64,000 nucleotides of DNA from Pilimelia terevasa (GCF_014647915.1 NZ_BMQC01000005.1:62001-126000), one strand, 5' to 3'. Positions 35,117 through 43,984 are shown, counted from the stretch's first letter. The notes: generated by a model not told the origin, from the letters alone. Translations and numbers: made by a program.

Positions 35117-36958
35117 GTGCCAGCGCGGCGGAAGACAGCGCGGCCCGTCCCGGTCCGCCCGCGCCGTCGGCGTGGCCCGCGACTCAGCCGGGGGCGGGTC
35201 GCCGTCACCGCCGCCATCGCCGCGGTCGGGCTGGGCCTGGGGGTCGCACCGGACCTGGTCGACGTGCGCCTGGGCGCCCCGCGCCCGGTGGGCGCCGCGC
35301 CGCCGGACAACCCCCGGCTGGGCCTGGTGTACCAGGAGCTGACACCGGCCGACGACGACGCGCCGTGCGTGGGCGGGTACGAGGTCACCGACCGCCGGAC
35401 CTGCACCCTCGGCCCCGACCCGGCGCCGGCCGGCGTCGACCTCGGCGCGACCGTGCCGCCCGCGGGCGCCGTCGCTCCGGCGCCCGCCCTGCCCACGCGC
35501 GACGACGGCCCGCCGCCGCGCGCCCGGGACCTGCTGCGCGAGGCGGGCGCGGTCGCGGTCGACGACACCCTGCCCGGCCTGGCGCCGGCCCACCGGTTCC
35601 ACCTGCGCGAGGGCGTCGTCTGCCAGGCCGACGGGCGCAGCGACCCACGGGTGCAGTTGCTGTACCTGTACCCCGAGGGCGCCAGCAGCCAGGCCGCCCG
35701 GTACCGCGACTCGATCCGCGGCTGGGCCGTCGCCGCGCAGGAGCGCACCCGCGGCGCGGACGCGCCGGTGCGGTACGCCACCACCGGGGACTGCCGGCCC
35801 GACGTCCGCGAGGTCGGGCTGCCGGCCGCCGCGCTGGGCACCTTCACCGGCACGGTGGCGGCGCTGCGCGAGCGCGGGTTCGCCCGCGGCGACCGCGCCT
35901 ATCTGGCCTTCGCCGACGCGCACGTCTACTGCGGCATCTCCACCCACGGCCCGGACCCGCGCCGGCCGTCGCCGACCTTCGCGCGGGTGGACGCCGGCTG
36001 CTGGGGGGAGGACACGACCGCGCGCCAGCTCGACCGGCTGCTCGGCGACCCGCGGGAGCCGACCGGGGGCGCGTCGGCGGGCAGCCCGTTCCTGGTCCGC
36101 GGCAACGCGGAGGCGGCCGCGGACGTCACGCCGGTCCTGCCGGCCGCCGCGCCGCCGGCCGCCGCGCCCACGCCGCAGCCGTCGGCCAGCCTGCCCTCCC
36201 CGCCCCCCGGCCCGGCGCCGACGCGCACGGCCACCCCGACGCCGACGCCGACGCCGGCCGCGCCCACCGCCCCGGCCGCCGGGACCGGCCGGCCGCTGCG
36301 GGCGGCGGCGGAGTCGGCGAGCGCCGTCACGCTCACCTGGCCGGCCGCCGGGCGCGCGGCCAACTACACCGTCGTCGTGGACGACCGGCCGGTGGGCACC
36401 CTCGGCGCGCCGGCCGCGCGCCTGGTGGGCCTGCGCCCGGCGCGCGCCTACGACGTGCGGGTGTGGATCGCCGGCGCCGGCGGCGCCCTGCGGCCGCACA
36501 CCGACGCGCAGCGGGTCCGCACCGGGGTGCCGGCGGACGCCGCGGGCGCGGTCACCCTCCGCGACGCGCTGACCGGCGGCGCGGTCGAGCTGGCCGCCGG
36601 GCGCGGCGGCGCCCCGGCGGTGCTCGGCCCGCCGGACACCACCGCCGGCCAGAGCTGGCAGACCCGGCCGGCCGGCGGCGACGAGGTCCAGTTCGTCGCC
36701 GCGGACGGGCGCTGCCTGGCCCCGCGCGGCGGGGTCGCCGCCGGGGCGGTGCTGGCCTCGACCGCCTGCGACGGCTCGCGCGCGCAGCGCTGGCGGCTGC
36801 GCCGCACGCCGGCCGGGCTGGCCGTGACGTCGGCCGCGGCCGGCGACCTCGTGGTGGGGGTGGCCCGGCCGCGGTTCGGCGAGGCGCACCTGCTCACCCT
36901 CCAGCGCGACCGCGAGTTCCGCAGCCAGCGCTGGCACGCCCTGCCCGCCGCGGACTGA
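35117..36958 (+). CDS. Exported protein with FN3-like and ricin-type lectin domains
   Basis: 613 residues. A very basic N-terminus and membrane helix (RVAVTAAIAAVGLGLGVAPD) anchor or export the protein. The first ~320 residues form an unrecognised extracellular domain with several cysteines (APCVGGYEV, RRTCTLGP, GVVCQADG, TGDCRPDV, VYCGIS, AGCWGEDT). A Pro/Thr/Ala linker (DNA repeat near 36240-36260) leads to a fibronectin-III-like domain (ESASAVTLTWPAAGRAANYT) and a C-terminal ricin-B-like domain with QSW, QRW and QRW motifs. GTG at 35117 has AGGAG 6 nt upstream. It probably binds carbohydrate outside the cell. No catalytic motif is seen. Confidence 0.78.
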   Translation: MPARRKTARPVPVRPRRRRGPRLSRGRVAVTAAIAAVGLGLGVAPDLVDVRLGAPRPVGAAPPDNPRLGLVYQELTPADDDAPCVGGYEVTDRRTCTLGPDPAPAGVDLGATVPPAGAVAPAPALPTRDDGPPPRARDLLREAGAVAVDDTLPGLAPAHRFHLREGVVCQADGRSDPRVQLLYLYPEGASSQAARYRDSIRGWAVAAQERTRGADAPVRYATTGDCRPDVREVGLPAAALGTFTGTVAALRERGFARGDRAYLAFADAHVYCGISTHGPDPRRPSPTFARVDAGCWGEDTTARQLDRLLGDPREPTGGASAGSPFLVRGNAEAAADVTPVLPAAAPPAAAPTPQPSASLPSPPPGPAPTRTATPTPTPTPAAPTAPAAGTGRPLRAAAESASAVTLTWPAAGRAANYTVVVDDRPVGTLGAPAARLVGLRPARAYDVRVWIAGAGGALRPHTDAQRVRTGVPADAAGAVTLRDALTGGAVELAAGRGGAPAVLGPPDTTAGQSWQTRPAGGDEVQFVAADGRCLAPRGGVAAGAVLASTACDGSRAQRWRLRRTPAGLAVTSAAAGDLVVGVARPRFGEAHLLTLQRDREFRSQRWHALPAAD

Positions 36959-36993
36959 CCCGCGCCGCCGGGTGCACCCCGCCGCCGGGCGAC

Positions 36994-38004
36994 TCAGCGG
37001 TCCAGGTACTCCCGCTGGGCGGCCAGCAGCCTGCGCTTGTCGGGATCGGGCAGGAAGGAGGCCCGGACGGCCTGCTGCGCCAGCCGGGTGACGCCGGCCG
37101 CGTCCAGGCCCAGCAGCGAGGCCGCGACGGCGTACTCCCGGTTCAGGGTCGTGCCGAACATGGGCGGGTCGTCGGAGTTGACGGTGACGAACAGGCCGGC
37201 GTCCACCATCTGCTTGAGCGGGTGCTCCTCCAGGCTGGACACGGCGCGGGTGCACACGTTGGAGGTCGGGCACACCTCCAGCGGCACCTGCCGCTCGCGC
37301 AGGTGCGCCACCAGCGCCTCGTCCCGGACGCAGTCGATGCCGTGGCCGATGCGCTGCGCGCCGAGGTGGCGCAGGGCGTCCCACACGGACTGCGGCCCGC
37401 TGGTCTCGCCCGCGTGCGGGACGGAGTGCAGGCCGGCCGCGCGGGCCTGGGCGAAGTACGGGGCGAACGGCGCCCGGGGCACCTCGGGTCCGCCGAGGCC
37501 GAAGCTGACCAGGCCGTCGGGGCGTTCCCGCAGGGCGATGTCGAGGGTCACCTGCGCGGCGTCGGGCTCCAGCCCGCCGGGGATGTCGAAGCACCAGCGC
37601 AGGGCGATCCCGAAGTCGGCCTCCGCGGCGCGGCGGGCGTCCTCCACGGCGGCGCAGTACTCGGGCGCGGGGATGCCGCGCCGCACGTGGGAGAAGGGGG
37701 TCAGGGTCAGCTCGGCGTACCGGACCTGCTGGGCGGCCAGGTCGCGGGCCACCTCGTAGGTCAGCAGCCGGACGTCCGCCGCGTCCCGGACCAGGTCGAC
37801 GACGCTGAGGTAGACCTCGATGAAGTGGGCGAAGTCGCGGAAGGCGTAGTAGTCGGCGAGCTTCGCCGGGTCGGCGGGCACGGCGGTGCTGCCCTCGTGG
37901 CGGGCGGCCAGGTCGGCGACGATCCGCGGCGACGCCGAGCCCACGTGGTGGACGTGCAGCTCCACCTTGGGCAGGCCGGCGATGAAGTCGGCGAGGTCGG
38001 TCAC
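36994..38004 (-). CDS. add: Adenosine deaminase
   Basis: 336-residue zinc amidohydrolase converting adenosine to inosine in purine salvage. Metal ligands HxH in ELHVHHVGS, catalytic motif VPHAGETSG, RIGHG, CPTSN and the zinc-binding SDDPPMF are all in order. GTG at 38002-38004 overlaps the methyltransferase stop (GTGA). Some related enzymes act on adenine or aminofutalosine; the HVHHVG start instead of the usual HLDG is a variation that leaves the substrate slightly open. Confidence 0.88.
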   Translation of the reverse strand: MTDLADFIAGLPKVELHVHHVGSASPRIVADLAARHEGSTAVPADPAKLADYYAFRDFAHFIEVYLSVVDLVRDAADVRLLTYEVARDLAAQQVRYAELTLTPFSHVRRGIPAPEYCAAVEDARRAAEADFGIALRWCFDIPGGLEPDAAQVTLDIALRERPDGLVSFGLGGPEVPRAPFAPYFAQARAAGLHSVPHAGETSGPQSVWDALRHLGAQRIGHGIDCVRDEALVAHLRERQVPLEVCPTSNVCTRAVSSLEEHPLKQMVDAGLFVTVNSDDPPMFGTTLNREYAVAASLLGLDAAGVTRLAQQAVRASFLPDPDKRRLLAAQREYLDR

Positions 38005-38804
38005 GCGGCAGCCTCCACGGCGTGGGCGGCGCGCACCTGCGCCGCGACGAAGATCCGGCGGAACGGGTAGTAGACCACGCCGTCGCGCACCGGGTACGCG
38101 CGCGCCAGGCGCTCCTGCACGGCCTCGCGGTACCGCTGCCAGTCCGCGTCCCCGGGCAGCGCGGCGCGGACCGGCCGCAGCCCGGTGCCCTCCAGCCAGC
38201 GCAGCACCGGGTGGGCCTCGCCGGCCGGCGCCGGCAGCAGGTGCACGTAGGTGGTCTCCCAGACGTCGGCGGCGGCGCCCGTGCCGTGCAGGAGCGCGGC
38301 GTAGTCGACCGGGTCGGGCACCGGCCGGGGTACCGCGACCGCGGCGAGCCGGCTGCGCCAGGGCGGCGAGCCGGCGACCTCGCGGACGATCCGGTGCGCG
38401 GCGGTGTCGTTGTTGCCCGGCACCTGGACGGCAACCCACGAGCGCGCGGGCAGCTCGCCGGCCCAGCGGGCGAGCAGCGCCGGATGGCCGGGCACCCACT
38501 GGAGCACGGCGTGGCAGACCAGCAGGTCGAGGTCGGCCGGCGGGGTCCACTCCCGGGCGTCGCCCGCGGTGAACCGCAGGCGGGGGTGGTCGGCGGTGGC
38601 CCGCGCGACCATGGCCGGGTCGGCGTCGACGCCGCTGACGTCGGCACGCGGCCACCGGGCGGCGAGCTGGGCGGTCAGGTGGCCGGGCCCGCAGCCGAGG
38701 TCGACGATGCGGCGGGGGTCGTCGAGCAGGACGCGGGCCAGCAGTTCGGCGAAGGGGCGTGAGCGATGGTCGGCGAAGCGCAGGTACGCGGTCGGGTCCC
38801 ACAT
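38001..38804 (-). CDS. SAM-dependent methyltransferase, trans-aconitate methyltransferase-like
   Basis: 267 residues. The N-terminus MWDPTAYLRFADHRSRPFAE and motif I VDLGCGPGHLT are characteristic of trans-aconitate 2-methyltransferase (Tam), which methylates the toxic aconitase by-product trans-aconitate. Motif II region LLVCHAVLQWVPGH supports the family. ATG at 38802-38804 was chosen because GAGGAG precedes it by 6 nt. It forms a two-gene operon with adenosine deaminase and is divergent from the aldo/keto reductase gene. Confidence 0.85.
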   Translation of the reverse strand: MWDPTAYLRFADHRSRPFAELLARVLLDDPRRIVDLGCGPGHLTAQLAARWPRADVSGVDADPAMVARATADHPRLRFTAGDAREWTPPADLDLLVCHAVLQWVPGHPALLARWAGELPARSWVAVQVPGNNDTAAHRIVREVAGSPPWRSRLAAVAVPRPVPDPVDYAALLHGTGAAADVWETTYVHLLPAPAGEAHPVLRWLEGTGLRPVRAALPGDADWQRYREAVQERLARAYPVRDGVVYYPFRRIFVAAQVRAAHAVEAAA

Positions 38805-38859
38805 GGGCCACTCCTCAGAAAACCGTACGTACGTCTTGGCACGTGCATACACTACTGAC

Positions 38860-38880
38860 GGTTGTAGTCGCGTTGCAACC
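38860..38880. promoter_or_regulatory. Operator-like inverted repeat in a divergent promoter
   Basis: GGTTG and CAACC arms at 38860-38864 and 38876-38880, 11 nt apart, lie between the divergent methyltransferase and aldo/keto reductase genes. The neighbouring CGTACGTACG at 38824-38833 is also self-complementary. Weak evidence, from symmetry and position only. Confidence 0.3.
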
Positions 38881-38889
38881 AGCTACGAG

Positions 38890-38895
38890 TAAGCT
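38890..38895 (+). promoter_or_regulatory. -10 box of leaderless aldo/keto reductase gene
   Basis: TAAGCT 7 nt before the GTG at 38903; no ribosome binding site between. Confidence 0.45.
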
Positions 38896-38902
38896 GCGGA
38901 CC

Positions 38903-39874
38903 GTGGACAGTCGACCGATTCCGCGCCTGGGTACCGAGGTCAGCGTGATCGGCCTCGGCAGCGCCCGGTACGGCGGCGGCCGGGGTGCGGTGGACGAGGA
39001 CCTGGCCCTGGCCACGGTCGCCGCGGCGGTGGACGCCGGGGTGACCCTGATCGACACCGCGGACGACTCCGGCGACGGAGTCGGCGAGCGGATCGTCGGC
39101 CGGTATCTGGCGGCCCACCCGCTGACCCGCGTCGTCGTCGCCACCAGGATGGGCCAGCGCGCGGCGCCCGGGGCCTACGACCTCGACCACTTCCGGACCT
39201 GGACCGACCGCTCCCGCGCCAACCTCGGCGTGGACGTGCTGGACCTGGTCCACCTGCACTGCCCGCCCCGCGAGGTGTGCCGCCGCGACGCCGTGTTCGA
39301 CGCCCTCGACGTGCTCGTCGACGAGAAGCGGACCACCGGCTACGGCGTCAGCGCCCGCACCTGCGAGGACGCCCTGGCCGCCATCGCCCGGCCGCACGTG
39401 GCCACGGTGGAGGTGGTCCTCAACCCGCTGCGCCCCAAGGCCATCGAGGAGGTGCTGCCGGCCGCGGCAGCGGCCGGCGTCGCCGTGCTCGCCCGGGTGC
39501 CGCTGGCCAGCGGCCTGCTGTGCGGCGAGTACCACGAGGGCACCGCCTTCGCCGACGGCGACCCCCGGTGCGCGGCGCGCCGGGAGGACGACGACGGCGA
39601 GACCTTCGCGGGCGTCGACTTCGCCACCGGGCTCGCGGCGGTCCGGGCGCTGGAGCAGGCCGTCCCGCCGGGTGTGCCGATGGCGCAGTTCGCGCTGCGC
39701 TGGATCATCGACCAGCCCGGGGTGACCAGCGCGCTGCCCGGCGCGCGGACGCCGGCCCAGGCGCGGGCCAACGCCACCGCGGCGGACCTGCGCCCGCTGC
39801 ACGTCGACGCGCAGGCCCGGATCGTCGACGTGTACGACGAACTGGTCCGGCCGCAGGTGCACCACCGCTGGTGA
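38903..39874 (+). CDS. Aldo/keto reductase family protein with altered catalytic tetrad
   Basis: 323-residue (alpha/beta)8 protein. The family framework is clear: VIGLGSARYGGG, LIDTADDSG, RVVVATRMG, DLVHLHCPP, and the C-terminal cofactor-binding part ALRWIIDQPGVTSALPGARTP. Of the usual Asp-Tyr-Lys-His tetrad, Asp and His are kept, but the Tyr after DTA is replaced (DTADDSG) and the Lys is Arg (ATRMG). Activity may be lost or changed. GTG at 38903 chosen from the promoter. The gene ends 6 nt from the convergent lipoprotein gene. Confidence 0.82.
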   Translation: MDSRPIPRLGTEVSVIGLGSARYGGGRGAVDEDLALATVAAAVDAGVTLIDTADDSGDGVGERIVGRYLAAHPLTRVVVATRMGQRAAPGAYDLDHFRTWTDRSRANLGVDVLDLVHLHCPPREVCRRDAVFDALDVLVDEKRTTGYGVSARTCEDALAAIARPHVATVEVVLNPLRPKAIEEVLPAAAAAGVAVLARVPLASGLLCGEYHEGTAFADGDPRCAARREDDDGETFAGVDFATGLAAVRALEQAVPPGVPMAQFALRWIIDQPGVTSALPGARTPAQARANATAADLRPLHVDAQARIVDVYDELVRPQVHHRW

Positions 39875-39880
39875 GCGGCG

Positions 39881-40234
39881 TCAGGGACGGGCGATCCGCA
39901 CGACGACGCGGTCGGCGTCCGCGCTCTGCAGCGTCGCCTGGAAGCCGCCGACGTCGACCGCCTGCTGCCCGACGTTGAGCGTCGCCTGCTGGCCGGCGAC
40001 CTGGAGCGTGACCTGCTCGCCCTGGACGCCGAGCACCTTGGCCTCGACGCCGAGGATGCTCGCGCTGGCGTCCACCCCGTTGAACGTCACCGTGCAGGAG
40101 TTCAGGTCGCAGCGGGTGTCGGAGTTGTTGCCGCCGCAGCCCGCGAGCAGGCCCGCGGCCAGGACGGCCGCCGCCGCGAGGGACGCGGCCCGACGCGCGC
40201 CGCAGGTACCGGGGACGGGGTGCCGAGAAGTCAT
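39881..40234 (-). CDS. Small lipoprotein of unknown function
   Basis: 117 residues. Signal peptide with lipobox LLAGC (Cys at about residue 33), then GGNNSDTRCDLNSCTVTFNG with two cysteines and a compact, beta-rich C-terminal part (VTLQVAGQQATLNVGQQAVD, VVVRIARP). No family recognised. It should sit on the outer face of the membrane. It diverges from the small acetyltransferase gene with only 24 nt between starts. Confidence 0.78.
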   Translation of the reverse strand: MTSRHPVPGTCGARRAASLAAAAVLAAGLLAGCGGNNSDTRCDLNSCTVTFNGVDASASILGVEAKVLGVQGEQVTLQVAGQQATLNVGQQAVDVGGFQATLQSADADRVVVRIARP

Positions 40235-40244
40235 GGCGTCAGAG

Positions 40245-40250
40245 TAACGT
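40245..40250 (+). promoter_or_regulatory. -10 box of leaderless GNAT gene
   Basis: TAACGT 8 nt before the ATG at 40259. No ribosome binding site. The divergent lipoprotein start is at 40234, so the promoters overlap. Confidence 0.45.
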
Positions 40251-40258
40251 GGTCGCGC

Positions 40259-40549
40259 ATGGACATTACGGTCACAGAGCAGCCGGACCAGCACCGCTTC
40301 GTCGCCCGCGCCGGTGCCGACGAGGTCGGCGTGCTGGACTACCAGCTCCGCGGCGAGGTGCTGGCCCTCACCCACACCGGCGTCGATCCCGCCCGCCGCG
40401 GCGACGGCATCGCCACGACGCTGGTCACCCGGGCGCTCGACGAGATCCGGGCCAGCGGACGCCGCGTCGTCCCGGTCTGCCCCTTCGTCGGCCACGTCCT
40501 GGCCCGCCACCCGGAGTACGCCGACCTCGCCGTCGGCGACGCCGGGTAG
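40259..40549 (+). CDS. Small GNAT-family N-acetyltransferase (COG2388 type)
   Basis: 96 residues, a minimal GNAT fold. Acetyl-CoA loop HTGVDPARRGDGIATTLV at about 41-58, followed by the family-typical ending (GRRVVPVCPFVGHVLARHPEY). Members of this short group are widespread but their substrates are mostly unknown. ATG start follows from the promoter box. Confidence 0.85.
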   Translation: MDITVTEQPDQHRFVARAGADEVGVLDYQLRGEVLALTHTGVDPARRGDGIATTLVTRALDEIRASGRRVVPVCPFVGHVLARHPEYADLAVGDAG

Positions 40550-40632
40550 GGGCGGCGGCGTGCGGGCCGGCCGCCACCCGACCGGCGGACGCCGACGCGC
40601 GGGCGGCGGCGCGGCGTGCGACGCTGGTGCGC

Positions 40633-41136
40633 ATGACAGATCACGGTGTACGCGACCAGTGGGGCTTCTCCGACGGGGAGTGGAGCCTGCTCGTCGGCCT
40701 GCCCGAGGCCGTCGTGACGGCCGCCAGCGCGGTCGAGAACGACGGCAGCCGCCGGACCCAGGCCGAGAGCGCGGCCGGCCACGAGGTGATCTCGGCGGGC
40801 CGCGAGTCGGCCAGCCCGCTGGTCAACGCGGTGGCGGTGGCCCTGCTGCACCGCGTCGGCGACCCGGAGGCCGGCGAGGTTCCCCCCACCATCACGCCGG
40901 CCGACCCGCAGGTCGCCGCCAAGGACGCGGTGGAGCGGGCGCGGATCGCCCGGGCGCTGCTGGGCGACCGGGTGGACGAGGGCGAGCGCGGCGCCTACCT
41001 GCACTGGCTGGTGTCCGTCGCCGACGCGGTGATCGGCGCGACCCGCACCGGCGGGGTGCTGGGGCTGGGCGGGGAGCAGGTGACCGACGCCGAGCGCCGG
41101 TTCCGCGACACGCTGGCCGCCGCCTGCGCCGACTAG
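40633..41136 (+). CDS. Hypothetical protein
   Basis: 167 residues, cytosolic, mostly helical (WSLLVGLPEAVVTAASAVEN; KDAVERARIARALLGDRVDE; GAYLHWLVSVADAVIGATRT). No motif or family recognised. Codon use is like the chromosome. ATG at 40633 gives the N-terminus MTDHGVRDQWGFSDGEW. It lies 83 nt after the acetyltransferase and converges on the glycosyltransferase gene with 30 nt between. Confidence 0.7.
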   Translation: MTDHGVRDQWGFSDGEWSLLVGLPEAVVTAASAVENDGSRRTQAESAAGHEVISAGRESASPLVNAVAVALLHRVGDPEAGEVPPTITPADPQVAAKDAVERARIARALLGDRVDEGERGAYLHWLVSVADAVIGATRTGGVLGLGGEQVTDAERRFRDTLAAACAD

Positions 41137-41166
41137 CACCCCCGCCGACCTCCTGCGCGTCGACTC

Positions 41167-42351
41167 CTACGCGTCGACGGTGCTGCGGCGCCCGGCCGCC
41201 TGGGCGTAGACCCCGGCGAGCTGGGTGGCGCAGCGGCTCCAGGAGTAGCAGTGCCGGGCGCGGTCGAGCCCGGCCGTCGCGTACGCCATCCGGCGCACGT
41301 CGTCGCGCAGCAGCCGCCGCGCGGCGGCGCCGAGCGCGCGCGGGGCGCCGGCCGGGACGAGGTCGCCGGTGAGCCCGTCGACCACGGCGTCGGCGAGGCC
41401 GCCCACCGCGGTGGCCACCACCGGTACCCCGGAGGCCATCGCCTCCAGGGCCGGGGCGTGCCGGCCCATCGTCCGGGACGGGCAGAGCACGAGGTCGGCG
41501 GAGCGGTACCAGGCCGGCAGGTCCCCCGGGGGCACCGCCGGCAGCGCGACGAAGCGGTCCTCCACCCCGGCCGCCCGGGCGACCGTCTCCAGCCACCGGG
41601 CGTCCTCCCCCTCGGCGCCGACCGCGACGCACTCCGCGGCGGGGATCCAGCGCAGCGCCGCCGCCAGGTCGGCGTGCCCGTGGTCGGCACCGGGCCGCCC
41701 GACGACCAGCAGCCGCGGGGTGTCGACGCCGCGCGGGGCCACGGGGCCGGCGGGGTGGAAGCGCACGGGGTCGACGCCGGGCGGCACCACGCTGACGTGT
41801 CCGCGCGGCACGCCCCAGCCGACCAGCGTCTCGCACTCGGCCTGGCTGCTGACGACCACCCGGTCGGCGAGCCGGCCGACCGTGCGGCTGACCCGACCGC
41901 GGGCGGCGCCGTCCGGGGTGGCCAGCCCGTACACCGACTGGACGACGGTCGCGCCGCAGTCGTGGGCGGGGCCGACCGCGGCCCGGCCGGCCGGGCCGCC
42001 CAGGGCGTGCACCACGTCGGGCACCCAGGCGCCGGCCGACCAGTGCGCGGCCAGCCAGCCGGCGACGACGGCCTCGACCTGGCCGGCGGGCGGCGTGGGT
42101 ACGGCGACCAGCGTGACGCCGTCGGCCAGCGCCGTCGCGGGGCCGGCCGGGCCGCGCGCGTACAGCCGCACCTCGTGGTCCACCGCCGCCAGCGCGGCGG
42201 CCAGCTCGGCCAGGCGGGCCGCGTCGGCGGCGCCCCGGCCGGGCCGCGGCGCGGTGAGGTCGACGGCGGTGAGGTTGCTGGAGATGATCGCTACCCGTGA
42301 CACTCCGCGCGACTGCCCCAGTCGGCGGCAAATAAACCTGAACCATGACAT
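41167..42351 (-). CDS. GT-B glycosyltransferase, GT4-like
   Basis: 394 residues. N-terminal Rossmann start VAIISSNLTAVDLTAPRPGRG, linker VSVVPPGVDPVRFHP typical of GT4 enzymes, and donor site ALEAMASGVPVVATAVGGLADAVVDG. The first Glu of the EX7E motif appears to be Met (MGRHAPALE), unlike the PimA-type gene in this window. Start uncertain: ATG at 42349-42351 has AAGG in front and adds 16 residues; GTG at 42301-42303 gives the usual short N-terminus but has a poor ribosome site. The acceptor is unknown, and there is no biosynthetic cluster around it. Confidence 0.8.
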   Translation of the reverse strand: MSWFRFICRRLGQSRGVSRVAIISSNLTAVDLTAPRPGRGAADAARLAELAAALAAVDHEVRLYARGPAGPATALADGVTLVAVPTPPAGQVEAVVAGWLAAHWSAGAWVPDVVHALGGPAGRAAVGPAHDCGATVVQSVYGLATPDGAARGRVSRTVGRLADRVVVSSQAECETLVGWGVPRGHVSVVPPGVDPVRFHPAGPVAPRGVDTPRLLVVGRPGADHGHADLAAALRWIPAAECVAVGAEGEDARWLETVARAAGVEDRFVALPAVPPGDLPAWYRSADLVLCPSRTMGRHAPALEAMASGVPVVATAVGGLADAVVDGLTGDLVPAGAPRALGAAARRLLRDDVRRMAYATAGLDRARHCYSWSRCATQLAGVYAQAAGRRSTVDA

Positions 42352-42465
42352 CTCGCCTTAGGTACCCCACGGCGGACACGGGTGTCGGCCAGTCGGCGGC
42401 GGCCCGGGCCCGGCCGCCGGGGCAGGCGGCACCGCATAGATGTGTTGGAATGCATCCAGGTCAAT

Positions 42466-42471
42466 TAGAGT
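42466..42471 (+). promoter_or_regulatory. -10 box of a leaderless gene
   Basis: TAGAGT 6 nt before the GTG at 42478, with TTGGAA at 42445-42450 as a possible -35 (15-nt spacing). No Shine-Dalgarno sequence. Confidence 0.5.
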
Positions 42472-42477
42472 GCCGTC

Positions 42478-43863
42478 GTGGCACAGCAGCGACCCCCCGG
42501 GACCACCGGCAAGATCCCCCAGCAGCGCACGGCGGCGTCCGCCCGGCCGGGCGGCGGCGACGCGGCGCCGGCCGACACCGGGCGGGGCGGCCCGCTCCTG
42601 CGCAGGGTCCGCGCCGTGCCGCCGCGGACCCTGCTGGGCGCGGGCGGGGTCGCCGCCGCGGTCGTCGCGGCCGTCGTCCTGCTCGCCCAGCCCGCCGCTC
42701 CCCCGGCCGCGCCGCCCGCGCCCGGCGACGGCTCCGTCCCGATCGCCCAGGCCTGGCCCGCCGTCCGCGTCTCAGCCGCCCACGCGGGGAACCTGGCCGA
42801 CAACACGACGTTCACCCCGCGCCTGTTCGTCACCCCGGACCTGGCCGTCGGCATGGCCCGCACCCCCGACGGCGCCCACCTGCGCGTCGTCCTGCGCGGG
42901 GTCGACGGCACCACCACCGAGGTCAACCGCAGCCCGTCCGCCGACGACCCGATCTTCAACGGCTTCACCGTCGCCGATCCGCGCACGGTTGTCTACGCGG
43001 AGTCGCACAGCGTCAAGGGCGAGTTCGCCACCACGATCTGGCGGGTGGACGTGCCGACCGGCAAGGCCAGCGTCGTCACCACCGACACGGGCAACGCGAC
43101 CTTCCGCAAGAGCGCGTTCGACCTCGTGGTCGCCGAGGGCAAGGTCCACTGGCTCACCGGCGGCAACATCAAGTACATCCCCGCGGAGCTGCGCTCGGTG
43201 CCCGTCGGCGGCGGCCCGGTCACCCGGCAGAGCGTGCCCACCCTGCTCTCGCTGTCGACGTGGCCGTACCTGACGAGCGCCGAGTCGGCCCTGTCGGTGG
43301 CGGCCAAGGTGTACCACCTGAAGACCCGCAGGGAGGTGACCGTCCCGACGACGCCCACCGAGTCGGTCAAGTGCAGCGCGACGTGGTGCCGGATCGGGGT
43401 CAGCGGACCGAACGGCCTGAGCCGCATCGACGTCATGCACCCCGACGGCAGCGGCCGCACGCGGATGGCCGGCCCCGTCGGCTCGGTGATGAACGACGTG
43501 GCCGTGGCGGGGCGGTTCGAGCCGTTCAGCCTGCCCGAGGACCCGATGACCGGGACCATCACGCTGCGCCTGTACGACCTGGCCACCGGCCAGGTGGTCG
43601 AAATCGCCAGGGGGGCGGCAGTCGTCGAGGCCCAGGGCACGATGCTGTGGTGGTCGATCGGCGAGCCCGGCAAGTCCTACACCTGGCACGCCGCCGACCT
43701 GGCGGCCGTCCCGGCGGCGCCGGCCCCCACCGCGTCGGCCCCGACGGCGTCGGCCACGCCCGCCGCGGGCGGCGGCACCCCGACCGGCCCCGCCCCGACC
43801 GACCCCGCGTCCGCGAGCCCCGCCGCGACCGCCGGTACGCCGGAGCCGGCGCCCTCGTCCTGA
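42478..43863 (+). CDS. Membrane-anchored extracellular protein, probable beta-propeller
   Basis: 461 residues. Cytosolic basic N-terminus, one membrane helix (TLLGAGGVAAAVVAAVVLLA, about residues 52-70), then a large extracellular domain of repeated short strands (TTIWRVDVPTGKASVVTTDT; RIDVMHPDGSGRTRMAGPVG; TLRLYDLATGQVVEIARG) resembling beta-propeller blades, and a Pro/Ala/Thr tail. Two cysteines close together (SVKCSATWCRIG). No family assigned. GTG start from the leaderless promoter. Confidence 0.72.
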   Translation: MAQQRPPGTTGKIPQQRTAASARPGGGDAAPADTGRGGPLLRRVRAVPPRTLLGAGGVAAAVVAAVVLLAQPAAPPAAPPAPGDGSVPIAQAWPAVRVSAAHAGNLADNTTFTPRLFVTPDLAVGMARTPDGAHLRVVLRGVDGTTTEVNRSPSADDPIFNGFTVADPRTVVYAESHSVKGEFATTIWRVDVPTGKASVVTTDTGNATFRKSAFDLVVAEGKVHWLTGGNIKYIPAELRSVPVGGGPVTRQSVPTLLSLSTWPYLTSAESALSVAAKVYHLKTRREVTVPTTPTESVKCSATWCRIGVSGPNGLSRIDVMHPDGSGRTRMAGPVGSVMNDVAVAGRFEPFSLPEDPMTGTITLRLYDLATGQVVEIARGAAVVEAQGTMLWWSIGEPGKSYTWHAADLAAVPAAPAPTASAPTASATPAAGGGTPTGPAPTDPASASPAATAGTPEPAPSS

Positions 43864-43984
43864 GGCCGTGCCCGGCGGCGGCGTCCGCCGGGGTCGCGGC
43901 GCCCGGCCGGCGGCGGATCATGCTACCGATCCGCACCTGTTTGGCTGGCGCCCCGCACCACCGTGCCCGGGCACACTGTCGGAC

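Noticed and set aside
36230-36265. Microsatellite-like CCGACG run in the FN3-ricin gene as a possible CRISPR-like or regulatory repeat
   Set aside because: It simply encodes a Thr-Pro linker typical of secreted actinobacterial proteins.
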